Assembly: GCF_958295425.1 (NCBI RefSeq)
Contig: NC_081143.1
Location: forward strand, 23,679,281-23,743,280
Direction of reading: 5' to 3'
DNA: 64,000 nt
Source: Solea solea
Lineage: Eukaryota > Chordata > Actinopteri > Pleuronectiformes > Soleidae
Shown here: piece after piece, positions 1 to 15,949 of the stretch
Layout: each line of letters begins with the position of its first letter
Numbering within the stretch: the stretch's first letter is position 1
Notes under the pieces: generated by a model
Seen by the model: the letters and a program-made list of their open reading frames with translations, nothing else
What the model was told of the DNA's origin: nothing
Database searches by the model: none
Made by a program: the position numbers and the translations under genes

Positions 1-864
1 TTGGGAGTGTACACGATAGATGCTGTTAAAGTGAAGACAAGTCGCTTCCCTTTTAAACAGCATGTTGCCTCCCATTCACTGGGAGTATTTGCCAACTAAA
101 ACGATATTAAAGGCTCATTTAAAAGGCATTTACGGAGATTGTAGGTGTGGCCTGCCGTGGAAAAACAAGCTCGCCTGTGGTGGATGTTGTGGAGGATGCC
201 TACAGATCTGCACAGGACCCATGAGGTCCACACCCATTCATCCATTGCAGTCATTGTTTCCATTTCTTCGCCAGTCAACAGTGTAGGGAGAAAAAAAGAC
301 AACTCAAAGATCGAGGAGACATCTTACCGTATTTGCTGTCCGGTTTTTTCTCGTCGTTCTCCATTTTCTCACACACGCGCTGCGGCTCAGACCTCAGACA
401 AGACAGTTACCATGGAAATGTCGAGGGGAATAGACCATCAGCTACACTGACCAAGAGAGAGAGAGAGAGAGAGGGTGAGAGAGAGAGAGAGAGAGAGGGA
501 GAGACCATCCCAAACAACTGAAGTACAACGCATTCCTGGATAACGGAGAGCACAGAGAGCCAATCAGAGAGCAGAGTCTGATGACTGACAGCTGCGGCAG
601 CCAATCCTGGTGTGCCTCACTTATGACAAAAGCTTCTTCTTTTTTTACGCGCTGCTTCTACTTTAATGGAATGTGTTGTGTGTTTGTGAAGAGTTTGGTC
701 GTAAATTAAAGATTTTCTTTGTTAGTCTCCTGTATTTACGTATTAACTTGAATCTATACACGAGCGAGACTTTACTGCTTCATTTGCCGACGGGTTCTTT
801 TTTCTTCACCCAAACAAAGTACGTCACCAAGCTCTGTATATAAATATATAAAGTGTCTTATTAT
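1..864. other. Non-genic sequence left of gcdh
   Basis: I see no supportable gene here. Short open frames occur on both strands, but none has recognisable protein content and several run through the GA tract at 454-505. The stretch 600-860 is AT-rich with no clear motif. It could be the edge of a neighbouring gene lying outside the window, but nothing in the sequence shows this. Confidence 0.5.
454..505. repeat. (GA)n microsatellite
   Basis: An AG/GA dinucleotide run with two short interruptions (a GGTGA and a GGG step). It is likely polymorphic in length. The open frames that cross it are low-complexity artefacts. Confidence 0.9.
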
Positions 865-1007
865 CAGAGGTGGAAAGTAATGAACTACATTTACTCACGT
901 TACTGTAATTGAGTTGGTGTTTTTTTTACGTGTACCTTTTAAAGTATTTTTTTTAATTTGGAATTTTACTTTTACTTACTATGTTTTTTTGAAAATACTG
1001 TACTTAG

Positions 1008-1156
1008 TGAATGATGAGGATAGTTGAATGATGGGCACAGGTGAATGAATGATGAGGACAGTTGAATGATGGGGACAGATTAATGAATGAGGACAGGTGA
1101 ACGACGGGGACAGGTGAATGAACGATAATGACAGGTGAATGACGAGGACAGGTGAA
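1008..1156. repeat. Minisatellite, about 17-22 bp unit
   Basis: Imperfect repeats of a unit like GAATGATGAGGACAGGT occur roughly seven times, with some units shortened or extended by an extra GAAT. It sits inside the split MITE-like element, just upstream of the LINE fragment. Confidence 0.75.
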
Positions 1157-1324
1157 TTGGTGTAATAAAATAAAAATTAATTAAGGTCTCTGAGTGAGTG
1201 ACATTTGTGACCTTTGACCCATTTTGAATGATACATTATGTGTTACATATTTAATTTTGTCAGCACTTTAACTTGAGGTCAGTGGCCAACTTGACTCAAA
1301 GACACTAAAAAAACCACAGACCAA

Positions 1325-2376
1325 GCCAGAAATCTTGGTGTAGTTATGGACTCAGACCTGCATTTTAACAGCCACATAAAGACCATCACTAAATCAGCCT
1401 ATTATCATCTTAAAAACATTGCACGAATTAGAGGATTTCTGTCTAAACAAGACATGGAAAACCTTGTTCATATATTTATTCTTAGTAGGTTAGATTATTG
1501 TAATGGTGTCTTTACAGGTCTCAGTAAAAAAATCAATCAAGCAGTTGCAGCTCATCCAGAATGCTGCTGCCAGAGTCCTGACCAACAGCAAGAAAATGTA
1601 CCATATCACACCTGTCCTTAAATCACTGCATTGGCTCCCTGTGTGTCAAAGGATCGAGTTTAAAATCCTGTTACTGGTCTACAAGTCACTGAATGGTCTT
1701 GGGCCTAAATACATGTCAGAGCTGCTCGTTGGGTATGAAGCATCCAGACCCCTCAGGTCATCAGGGTCAGAACCAAGCAGGGCGAAGCTGCATTTAGCTT
1801 CTATGGTCCTCACCTGTGGAACAAGCTCCCTGAACACCTGAGGTGTGCACAAACTGTCAGCTTGTTTAAACCAGGGTTGAAAACATTATTGTTTACTGCA
1901 GCTGTCTGATATTGCCAATTATAACCTCTTTAACGTTCACATCTGCTTGTTTAATGATGTTTAATTATTTTAAATTAAATTCCAATGTTTTATTAATTTT
2001 AAGTTAACAGATGCTTTGTCTGTTCGGTGTTTCTCTGCGTTAAAGGGGGTCTGATTAGATGAAATGGGAAGAACAGGTTAAAGAGCACTTGTCGAGTCTT
2101 GGAGACTCGAGCTGAGTGGGAGTGTAAGCCCTGTGACTTATTTCATTTTCACATCGAGGACAAATAAGAGAGGGCAAACACAGAACAGATGAACAATTCT
2201 TTGTCTGCTTGATTTAAAACATTTTTAATGTTTTAAATTGTTTTTATTTCTATAATTGATTTTTTTTTAAATTGATTTTGTTTTCATTTCCAATGTATTA
2301 ACTTGCTTCTGTAAAGCACTATGAATCACGTTGTGTAAGAATGGCGCTATACAAATAAACTTGCCTTGCCTTTCAA
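1325..2376 (+). mobile_element. L2/Maui-type LINE 3' fragment (reverse transcriptase remnant)
   Basis: The first 500 bases encode, with one frame slip near 1520, the end of a non-LTR reverse transcriptase. Residue strings such as SRLDYCNGVFTGLS, AARVLT and TPVLKSLHWLPVCQRI are typical of fish L2-like ORF2 ends. The frame is then broken again near 1780. The sequence ends in an L2-style tail with GCACTATG, then ATGGCGCTATACAAATAAAC and a TTGCCT repeat at 2361-2371. It is 5'-truncated and not coding-competent. The family name is recalled; the broken frame is visible. Confidence 0.8.
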
Positions 2377-2639
2377 CAATTCATGTGAGATGTGTGTCCC
2401 CTTGTCCTTTTTGCACGACACAACCTTTGTTAACCTTGTTTACTTACTTTAACTTGAGTACATTTTTAAACATACTTGTAAAAATAGTACTTTTACTTTA
2501 GTATAATAGTTCAGTACTTTTTCCACCTTTGGTCAGATTACTGGTGTTCATGTAAACATATTGTTGTTATTGTTGTGGCTGTTGTTGCATTGAGTGGAGT
2601 GTAGTGTCACTTAGGAAACTTTTCTACATGCATTCACAC

Positions 2640-3109
2640 ATTCTGTTCGTGACTGCTCAGTTTTAGCAACCAATGAGGAGAGAACGGTCTGGCTAACACC
2701 CTCCAAACCCCAACACACCCCGGATCCATGCCCGGACCTCACAGTATCGCCGATGCGCCATTTTGGGTGACGACACGGCTACGGTAGCTTTTAAAAACAC
2801 CCATTTACAGGCCGGAGCTAATGAGCTATAACGTCCCCGACTCGAAAGACTCGAAAACTCGTATAGTACGTACTCTGTGCGAACACTCACAGTCAAAGTT
2901 GGCTCCATTCTCGGCTCATGTGACGCTGTTATGCCGCACCTGTCATGGCGGAAAGCGGCTCCCATGTTTGAGGCGTTACGTACGTGTCTACGGTTACGTA
3001 CGCCTGTGACGTTTCACCGGCGGCTCAGTGTTACTTAAGCAACTTTCACAGCTTATGTCACCGCTGGAAAATCATAACATCTTCAGATAAACTCACCGGA
3101 ACGGAAAAG
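2640..3109 (+). promoter_or_regulatory. gcdh: Probable gcdh promoter and non-coding first exon
   Basis: This block is CpG-rich compared with its surroundings and contains a CCAAT box (AACCAATGAGG near 2669). A possible donor, AAAAG followed by gtactg, lies at 3109/3110. The coding exon of gcdh begins 8 bases after a polypyrimidine tract and ag at 3909-3910, so an upstream untranslated exon is expected. This is the best candidate for it. The exact transcription start is not visible. A 90-codon minus-strand open frame overlaps here but has no recognisable protein content. Confidence 0.45.
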
Positions 3110-3917
3110 GTACTGTGCATATAGATAAAGTTTATGGTCGAGGTTATATATAAATAAGTAACTTACCATTTTAAAGTGTGTGTACGGTTTACACTGCTGA
3201 GTGCTGACCTCACTGACATGCTGCTCTTAGCACAGATACTACTGCAGCTGTCCTTCAGTGTGGTGTCTCAATTTACTGCCTTTTAATTGCTATATAAAGT
3301 TAAATCAAATGGTCATTACTGTAACCATGTCCACATCAACACGTCGACCTACAGTCTACATTTTGCTCTGGATGGTGTGGTTATAGTATAATAATGAATT
3401 CATACCGCCAACATGCAAAAACAGCTTTCTATTTGCCATCTTTTCTCTTGTTTTTAATCTGATTTATGTCCATTTACAAATGAGTATTTAATCAATCAGG
3501 CGTTTATTATGTATTAACAAAAGTTTACATATGCATCTTCTCAGAATACATCTTATAAATGCTTAGAAATGTATTTATTCCATCCAAGACATTATCTGAC
3601 AAAGATTTTAATGACAAGTTTTATGTCTTGAAGATTTAGTTAAGATACAAAATGCATATTGGGGAGAGAATTGTGCTAAACAAAGTGTTTAAGTTTGCAT
3701 TTTTGAGTATCATTTGCTATTAAACGGTTATATTTTATGAAATGAAGGGGGGGGGGAGAAAACACACATATCGGCCATAAAATAATTTTAAATCGGCTGC
3801 CATGAGACCTAAAGATCAGCACTGACCACAGAAGAAACTTAACTGGCTTTAAATGGCTTTAAAATAAGAAAATCGTCAACAGCAGATCTCTTTTTTTCCT
3901 TCATATTCAGAAAACTC

Positions 3918-7371
<3,454 letters not shown>

Positions 7372-7907
7372 CATTTTTTCCCACTGTCTTGTTGTAATGG
7401 TACTCTATGGTGGAATAAAGCTGTGCTATCTGTTCAACTCCCCACGGAGAAACATGGCATCACTGAGGAGCTTTGCCAGTTGGGATGCCTCTGTTACAAA
7501 TCCCTCATCACATCTACACTGTTTGTATAAACTACAAAAGGGAGACATCTTTTGCTGCTTTTTTCAATATAATGTGAAGATGGATCATCAACTGAACAAA
7601 GCACAGGGTCCAACTAAGACGTGACACATGTGTATAGTTATGTACTTAAAATATAATCAAGATTTCGACGTTATGCATGTAAAAAGTCACAGTCCTGCAA
7701 GATGATTTTTTTTTTCCACCACTGAACAGTATGTTAATAAACGGTCTGAATGAGTGCTAAAATAGAGAATAAAATTTAATTGAATCAAATTAAATTCTAA
7801 TCTGTTCTTTAGATTGTCATGATTTGTTTATAAGTCATATAAATAAAGGGTGAACAGGTTATTCTATCTTTATTGGTTCTTCAATACTTGAAATGTATAA
7901 ATAAAAC
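7372..7907 (+). terminator. gcdh: gcdh 3' untranslated region and poly(A) signals
   Basis: AT-rich sequence after the gcdh stop holds several AATAAA hexamers on the plus strand (near 7736, 7768, 7842 and 7898). The nearest gene, syce2, ends about 260 bases beyond the last one and runs towards gcdh. The two transcripts therefore end very close to each other and may overlap. Which hexamer is used cannot be told from sequence. Confidence 0.6.
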
Positions 7908-8164
7908 ATGGAATGAAATTTGTTTTCTTCGTCTCATTTCATGAGCTGTAACCTGAACATGAACATGAACACAGACGACTGTGTATTCTTGGAAAAAGTG
8001 GAAGAAGAAAGAGGAAACAAAACCATGGGTAATAAAATCCAGTCCAGTATTGGGAACAAACAAAGTAAACTCTACTGAATGCTCAAAAATTATAAACTCA
8101 AGAACGCATTAACATAGTAACATTATCTGTTTCAAAACTTTATAGCTATCAGAACAATATGGTG

Positions 8165-8170
8165 CTTTAT
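8165..8170 (-). terminator. syce2: AATAAA overlapping the syce2 stop codon
   Basis: On the minus strand the last codons read CCA GAA TAA AGC, so the hexamer AATAAA contains the stop codon itself. No equally good hexamer is seen within the next 60 bases downstream. If used, the 3' untranslated region would be only some 10-30 bases long. Use of this site is an inference. Confidence 0.45.
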
Positions 8171-9413
8171 TCTGGTGTCTCATTAATGGCCAGGCCCTCC
8201 CTGAGACTTGACAGGGCATGTGTGGCCTCTTGGAGCTCTTTGTGGAGCATTGTGCAGCTCTCCAGAACCTCAGACAACTCCTGCAGCTTCACCTGCATCT
8301 CATGACTGTTCTCCTCATACACCGTGTACATGTGCTCCTTCATCTGCTGGCTCACCTCTGTAACCTGGGGCAAATAATAATCCCACCGCTCACCAGATCA
8401 GAATATTGCACACAAAAGTGAGACCAGATGCATCAAATAAAAGTTAAGTACCTTCTCCACCAACTTCCCATGAAAGCTGTCCATCACTTTCTGGTCACTG
8501 GTGCGGCTGTTGTTGATATTTTCTACCAATTCCTGCATTCTTCCGGTGATGGAATCTATGCTGGAGCTACAGTAGATGTCAGCATACGGCAGATGTTTTA
8601 TAGTAATAAAGAATAATACTGTTCGTCCTGCAATGTTTACTAAAAATATACATTTTGGAGTTGTCTCTGTTAATTGTTGTGTAAGAGATCGTGTACCTGA
8701 CATTGAGCTCTTGAAATTCACTCATGCTCACATTTGAGGGCTTCCTTAATGGTATATCAGGATCTTCCTCCTGTGTCTGTAATTACAGAGAGAAAAAAAC
8801 AGTAATTGCTCCATTGTCATGAGATGAAAGACGACAAAGCAATAAACACTTGCTGTATTTTTATGTATGAACCCAAAAACTAGTGTACAAAGATAGATAA
8901 AAATATTAGCCTACTAAGTGAGCAGCATAACTAAAACATTTAAGGAAAATGTCTACTGATGTTAATATTGAAGTGGGAAGTAGGCTCATTTCCCCCCCTA
9001 TAGTGGCTATTCAATATATTCTTAATTCCTGGTGGGCTCCAGGAGGATAGCGCAATAAAAAGTCAATTTTTATGTATGGTACTTGGTCATGGCACAAAGA
9101 AGTAATAATAAGATTTTGGTTGATTGACACTGTGGAAAACCAAGCATGTTTACACTCTCTGAGTGCTGTCTAAGGTTTTATCAAAGTCCATTTTTTCATC
9201 TTTACATCCAGTAATGATTTTAACTAAAAACAAACCTGTCTTCCGACAAGCTCATGCATTGCATCCATATTTAAAACACTATATTTGAGATATACTATAT
9301 ATGTTTTCTATACGATGAAAGAAAGCAGTTGTTACCATCTGTGAGTCTTCATGTCTGGATTGGGGAGTGGAGTGGGAGTTTAGTCGAAACGTGCTCTCGA
9401 GGAAAGAATCCAT
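8167..9413 (-). CDS. syce2: Synaptonemal complex central element protein 2 (complete, 4 coding exons)
   Basis: Meiosis-specific coiled-coil protein of the synaptonemal complex central element. In other vertebrates it works with SYCE1, SYCE3 and TEX12 to extend synapsis. Exons in transcript order: 9413-9336, 8776-8697, 8566-8452, 8364-8167, with GT/AG borders and continuous frame, giving 156 aa. The N-terminal 50 residues are Ser/Glu-rich and unordered-looking. From about residue 52 the protein is heptad-like: SSSIDSITGRMQELVENINN, then LVEKVTEVSQQMKEHMYTVY, then KLQELSEVLESC. This lines up with the human SYCE2 core (SSIDxLxxRxQELIENINxSR). The untranslated leader is spliced: an acceptor lies just above 9444. 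The human protein is longer at its N-terminus. It lies tail to tail with gcdh, as in mammals, which supports orthology. Confidence 0.9.
8777..9335 (-). other. syce2: syce2 intron 1
   Basis: This 559-base intron separates the first coding exon from the second. It is AT-rich. I see no repeat of clear family and no coding content in it. Confidence 0.7.
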
Positions 9414-9444
9414 TTTTCTTCCGTTACACAGTGCAGGGCTGAAT

Positions 9445-10500
9445 CTGAAAGAGATTTTACAAGAAAATAAATAAATACATTTGAAATAACAACTCCTGTT
9501 AAAAGCACATCATTACCAATGCTCATCTGAATTGTCTTCAAACAGAACTAACATTAACATTAGTTAATTAGCTGACACATAGCCTACAGCTTAAACACCT
9601 TTACCTTTAGTTAAACTCTCACTGCCAAAACACATAACACACTCCTTAGCTTCACACGTCACAAATATTATCAATAACTATACACTTTAAGTTAATAAGA
9701 CTTTCTGCTGAATATGTAGCTATCTCTGAACATATGCTAACGTTTGCTAGTTAGCTAAGTGCTAATACACTGCTAGCTAAACCTGTGGTTTGCTTTTAGT
9801 TTACAAATCAAGATAAAAGCCCACAGTTTCTAACATGTTAAGTGTTTTAAATAGAGCTGAAATAATGATATAATATAATCTTTACTGTCAAAATGAGAAC
9901 ATGTTCTCACCTGACTAGTGCTGACAGAGATATGTGTTAACACCTAAACAATAGGGAACTATTTTAGGCATTATTACCTTAGTGTTAGTTATTTTTACAG
10001 ATTCATTTTTGGCAGGTCAGTTTGTAAGTCATCCAAATTTCTAAATTGCATATGGTTTGAATTAAATGTAACCTTTCAACAACGTTTTCTCTTAAAGGTA
10101 GAGCTAAGCTTAGAATACAATAAAACAAATACTATAACATAAAACGCACCACAAAACAAAAGGAAGGACACACAAACACTGACATCAATTTTGTTTAAAT
10201 CTTAAGGAGCAGCCACTTTATAGGCTCTGTCATTACCAAAAAATTGAAATAATTCAACTACTTCTAACTTGTCACATGTAGACAACAACATTGTCACTGA
10301 ATCGACCTTTATGATACTAAAAATTATAGTATTTCATCTTATTTACATCATGAAGTAACAGGGCCTTGGGCACAGAGATATATCTGGGAGTAGAGCAGGA
10401 TTTCATTTTAGACTATTCAGCCAGGAAGTCATTTAATTATGGATTTATTTTAAACCTCAAAACAACATAAGCATTTCTTGGCAAACATGTTTCTTTGTTG

Positions 10501-10532
<32 letters not shown>

Positions 10533-10700
10533 ATGGTTTGAAAGTTCTGAGCACTTGATTGTTTGCTGTGGATTATTAAGTAATCTGTGTGGGATGGGAG
10601 GTGGATGGGGATGAGGGACTGATTGATCGCTGCCGGGATTGGAAGTGTAATCCCTCCCTTCCTCTCTCTCTGTGTCACCACCCACAGTCTGGATTATTTC
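9445..10700. other. Intergenic region between divergent genes syce2 and the 11.06 kb gene
   Basis: This AT-rich stretch separates the 5' end of syce2 (-) from the leader exons of the next gene (+). It must hold the syce2 promoter and upstream leader, but no clear TATA box or CpG island is visible. The only repeat is the GT tract at 10502-10531. No protein gene is supported. Confidence 0.5.
10502..10531. repeat. (GT)15 microsatellite
   Basis: An uninterrupted GT run of 30 bases. Both minus-strand open frames across it translate to a His/Thr alternation and are artefacts. Confidence 0.95.
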
Positions 10701-10966
10701 AGTGGGGACGGCACAGCGCACAGCACAGGATGAACTGATGATGTGACACTAATGAACACAATGAAACTCGCTGTGTGGGAAAGTGCGGGTGAGCTGAAGC
10801 TGCAAAGATCCAAATGTGTTCATCTGGAAGCTGCAGAGACCTGGGCTTGACAGGTGGGTGAATTTATTCACTGGCCTATTTTCATATTGGTTGAATGTCT
10901 GCAAAAAATAAATCTTTCTTTTTGGGATCTAACTTTGACTCTGCCTTTCTGCTTTTAAGAGAGTGA

Positions 10967-11888
<922 letters not shown>

Positions 11889-12330
11889 GGGGGAACGGTC
11901 CCAGGACAGTTCGATCATGGATGCATGACAAACTACGCATCATTCAGGACCTTTTATTTTCCACATTTACCAGGGATTACACGAGAGCCAATCTGGGCGA
12001 GTGGAATCACTTCTAATCTCTGTGTTTGACGAAGACAAAAACCTCTGAGCTCAGCGAGAGTCATCAGCATCATGATCATTCTCCTCTGCCTGCCAGTGAC
12101 TCTTGTTACAATGTTATTCCAAACTGTTGGTGCAGCGCTTTGCCTGGTTCAACACTATATCCAACATTAAATAATCAAAATTCATAAGCAAAACCCTGTT
12201 AAGCAACAAACTCGGGATCATGTTTAGCCATGAACATGGGCGTGGCGTTAACGTCAAAGCAAATACTTCTGTCTCACTGACGTTTGTTAGTTATTTACTG
12301 AGGATTAAACTGTAATTATTACAGGTGTCA

Positions 12331-12336
12331 AATAAA
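12331..12336 (+). terminator. Poly(A) signal of the 11.06 kb gene
   Basis: A plus-strand AATAAA in GTCAAATAAAGACG, about 440 bases after the stop codon, followed within 30 bases by T/G-rich sequence (TTTGCTGACTTGTGTGT). It is the most likely 3' end of the membrane-protein transcript. Confidence 0.6.
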
Positions 12337-12379
12337 GACGTACATGAATATTTGCTGACTTGTGTGTCACGGTTTTATC

Positions 12380-15030
12380 CTGAGACTGAATATATTCCAG
12401 TCTCTAGGAGGATCGGCCTTAATTACTAACTAATAGGGTAGAGTTAATTCACTTAGGGGAGGTGACCTCTTTAGAAAAGGTGACAGTGTCATACCATATA
12501 AGGACAAGTAGTGTCCATATAATTAGAGTCCAGTCAGCACATTTCTGTTGGATTATCATCACACCTTTATTGTCTCAGTTTCTGTATTAACATTGTTTTT
12601 TTTGGGAGAATTCTCATTGAGGCAACACTGCTCACTCATCTAAATCCAGAGTGTCTGTATTCAGTGACGGGTGAAGATTAAGAAGAGGAGATTAGATGAG
12701 CAGCTTGGCCTTTAATACGGCATCCTTTTATTACTTTAGAGCCACAGAATTAGATCATCAGACGGCAGCAGCCCAATCCGAGAGGGCAGACGTCACAACT
12801 TTTACCTCGTTATCCTGGTTGTGTGACAGGAAGACTGAGTTAAGGTATAATGAGGATTCAGACAGTGATGAGAGGGGAAGGGAGAGCACGAGGCAGCAGG
12901 TTAGGTCTGTTTTCAGTGTTCTTTAAATGACAATGAGCTGTGGTTGTTGTTGGTGCACAGCAGTTTTGATGCTATCTGGAGGCTACCGAGGTTCAATAAC
13001 ACACTTGAAAGGGAATTATTCAGCTGCAACATCCATTTTCTACCTCTTTGGGGTAGACGTTGTCATTGTATCTCACTATCGATGATACGATTCACACCGA
13101 AAACACTATTTTCTGCCAAAGTAAGAACAGGTTTCTGTTCTTAAATGGTCTAAAATGGTAGATGGAGTCTTTGCTCATCCTCAGAGCTGGAGGGGTTAGA
13201 GCTTATAAAATGATAAAGTGATAAACCAGATGCATGGTTCCACGACATAAAGCTAGATATTTCATGTTGAACCACTGAAAAGCTACAAGCTGAGGAAGCC
13301 GACCTGACATTGAAGCATTTTTAACTCGTATTTTATAACCTTAACCCATCACATTACCATTACTATGGCTCGACTGGGTGCAGGACTTCAGTCACATGGC
13401 AGCAGCTGCTAAAACCTAAGACATGGAGCTCATTGCACGTGATTCTGGATGAATGACTGTAGGTTAGGCTGTGGCTGAAAAGATCCGGCAAGTTCCCAAA
13501 ACATTTTAACAGTTTAACAGTACAGCAGACTGCGGTAAAGGTCCAGTGAGTGATATTTGGGTGGGTTTATTGGCAGAAATTAAATATTCTACCCATAAGT
13601 ATGTATAGTTTGTATAAGTGTATATATATACTTTGTACTATTTGTACTGTACACACATTTAAAGACAAGAAACTAAATAACTACTCAAACACCACCACAG
13701 ATGGTAGAGATGCTCTACATCGTCATGTGACTAACTTGACATTGAACCCTGTGAGGCCGCCTCATGATCTGCAGGGAGTAAATGTTAATCAAGGTCAGGT
13801 AAGGTGACGGCTTACCCCCTGCACTGAACCATGCATGACACGAGCCAGCTGACTGAAACTTATCCAAAGTGGATTAAGACGACACTCGGCGGCTCTGAAG
13901 TAGTCAAGACGACAGCGCAAGAGGTAAAACACCAGTGAAATGTCAGACAACAGGAAATGATTGAATGTTTTTGGCTCGTTGAGGGATTTTTGAAGTACGC
14001 AATAAATCTGCACGGTGAAGTCGTTTGCATGCATCCATTTCCTGTGTGCACACTTAAACGGACGACGTCCAGCTATAAAACATCTGCTCACGTCACAGTA
14101 AAAGCAGTCAAGCTTAACACCTTAATGTGATGGCAGGAGAAAGAGATGCCTTTGCTCTGGTCAGTGCTTCACTCCCAGGTAACTGCTATTGGTTTGAGTT
14201 GATCCTGGCGTCAGTGACCGCCAGTCTGCTGTCGTTCAGCCTAATCCTCTGTTGGCAGGTCAGGTGGTTCTCAGAGACGGACGGAAGAACAGCGAAGCTG
14301 CAAGTCTCAACCTCTTCCGTCCTTCATCAGCAGCCAACCGTGTCCGCATTAACTTTTGCCTCTGGGCTCCTTTATGAGAACGTTAAATGTTACACAAGTC
14401 ACAGAGAATGGCAGAGAACGTGCATTTTTATTAGTGCAGCATGCGTTTGTTATTGCAGACTTGCAGAGCCTTGCTGTAAACATTGGCACGGGCGCGTGTG
14501 CTCTTGGAGACGTTTTGCCATCAACTGCAACTCATCTCGGTAACAAACTGAATACTGATTTGTTTTACTGGAGATTTGGCAGGTGAAGTGGGGGGGGGGA
14601 ACACAAAGTCTTAATATTTCTCATGGCTCAGACGTTGCCAGTTGTGAGATCATGGCATATCAAAACAGTGAATTGATTAATCAAGCACAGACTGGCCACT
14701 TTGTCATATTTACTGGTTGCTCCACGTTCCCATGTCTGTCCAAATTGATAACGTTTTATTTTCATTGCGCCAAATCACATGCGCACATCGTGAGGCTGAG
14801 ACCCTGTAAGCTCGTCATAAAATCAGAGAATTTGTTAAGAAACACTTAATGTTCTTCTCAAACTAATGACAACTCTATATCTCAGGTTTATGTTGAAATC
14901 AAAATGGGAAGCTGATCTTGGAGAGAAGATCAGACAATACTTGGATTCGGTCCATTACAATGATGCACACGCGCACACACACACACACAAAAACCATATG
15001 TGAGACTTATAATATACTGTACTATTGACT
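12380..15030. other. Intergenic region between the membrane-protein gene and acp5
   Basis: No gene is supported. A 138-codon plus-strand open frame (14127-14543) lacks homology that I recognise and starts with two Met in a weak context. I do not call it. A MITE end lies at 13533-13620. A short CA tract lies near 14970-14990. The rest is unremarkable mixed sequence. Confidence 0.5.
13533..13620 (+). mobile_element. Fragment of 'AAAGGTCCAGTGTGTAA' MITE family
   Basis: TAAAGGTCCAGTGAGTGATA followed by TTTATTGGCAGAAATTAAAT and TAAGTATGTATAGTTTGTAT matches the left end of a common teleost MITE as I remember it. Related copies are at 29212-29334 and 48733-49010 in this window. The right end is not seen here. 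Confidence 0.55.
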
Positions 15031-15034
15031 ACAT

Positions 15035-15480
15035 CTGTCTAAGATGGAGTAAGCTGGCCCCATTTTATCCAAACCTGGATTCAAAAGGTCAATGGTGCAA
15101 CCAAGGCCCAGCAGACCATCTACATTCATTTTGGTCTTGCCCTAGTTTGGAGTTGGTTTTGAAAACAACTTCACATGAAATTGCGCAAAAGACAATTGAT
15201 CCAGAGACACATTTGGCCATCTCTGGGGTGCCCCATAGCGAGCTAAAGTCTATAACTGGAAAGCCAACTCTCCCCTGTGCATAGTCGCTGGACGGAGGAG
15301 GTAAAGTCACATTAAGAACTGGATAAGCTAAGATATTTCACTCAGGGCTCGGTTGACAAATTCTGGAAACTATGGCAACCTTTACTGTACACACTTCAAG
15401 AGTGACTTACTTTTACATATAATTTTGCAAAGGTGTTTGTATGTATATAAAGTGCATTTATTGTCCTTTAAACAAAAAAA
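15035..15480 (+). mobile_element. L1-type LINE ORF2 3' remnant
   Basis: One frame gives KLAPFYPNLDSKGQWCNQGP followed by HLHSFWSCPSLELV. The Cys-x2-Cys-like and HxFWSCP pattern is that of the C-terminal zinc-knuckle region of fish L1-like ORF2 proteins. The frame breaks near 15284 and the element decays into AT-rich sequence. It is non-coding today. Confidence 0.65.
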
Positions 15481-15791
15481 CTTTTCATTTTGTGTTTGTT
15501 TTGTGTCCCGGCCAGTCCTCTAGGGTGGGTACAGTGGAAGGTTACAGTTCTTGTGATACTGTGTTGCCAAAAAAAATCAAATAAAAACATTAGATTATAA
15601 ACTCATAATAGGAAACAAATGTTTCAGACAAAACCAATAACCATAAAATAAGGAAATTCAAGGACATATGACCACTTCCCAACACGACACAGCAAAAGGA
15701 AATCAATTAGTCACAAGCCTGTGGTAGAAACTTCACATCACAGGGTCACAAGACTTCGACCACGCTGACGAGACGCTTTACAAACCGTGTT

Positions 15792-15797
15792 TTTATT
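15792..15797 (-). terminator. acp5: Poly(A) signal of acp5
   Basis: The plus-strand TTTATT (minus-strand AATAAA) lies about 155 bases beyond the acp5 stop codon, in AT-rich sequence. It is the best placed hexamer for the acp5 transcript. Confidence 0.5.
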
Positions 15798-15949
15798 AAA
15801 TTATACAATAAATTTACATCTAAAACTATTCGAATTCCTTTAAAACAAATCAAATGCTTTGAAATATCATTGCAGAAGTTTAAAAACACAGCATTAAGAG
15901 CCATTCATTTGATCTCAAACAATGCTACACCACTGAAAACTCAACTCGT

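Larger units (their letters stand above)
865..2532. mobile_element. Split MITE-like element with nested insertions
   Basis: The left end reads CAGAGGTGGAAAGTAA and the right end reads ACTTTTTCCACCTTTGG. These are inverted versions of one terminus. Both flanks carry the 'tacttttacttaagta' style sequence of a very common teleost non-autonomous DNA element. The centre has been split by a short minisatellite (1008-1156) and by an L2-type LINE fragment (about 1325-2376). Family assignment is from memory of the terminus; the inverted ends are visible directly. No clean target-site duplication was found. Confidence 0.55.

Noticed and set aside
407..604. Minus-strand open frame through the GA tract
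   Set aside because: Its centre is a Ser/Leu alternation from the microsatellite; no gene evidence.
2693..2965. 90-codon minus-strand open frame in the CpG-rich gcdh promoter
   Set aside because: CpG-rich promoters often lack stop codons. The translation is Arg/Ser-rich without a domain, and it ends without a clear splice donor.
14127..14543. 138-codon plus-strand open frame with a hydrophobic stretch
   Set aside because: No recognisable domain, Cys/Trp-rich composition typical of chance frames, no splice or poly(A) context linking it to a transcript.
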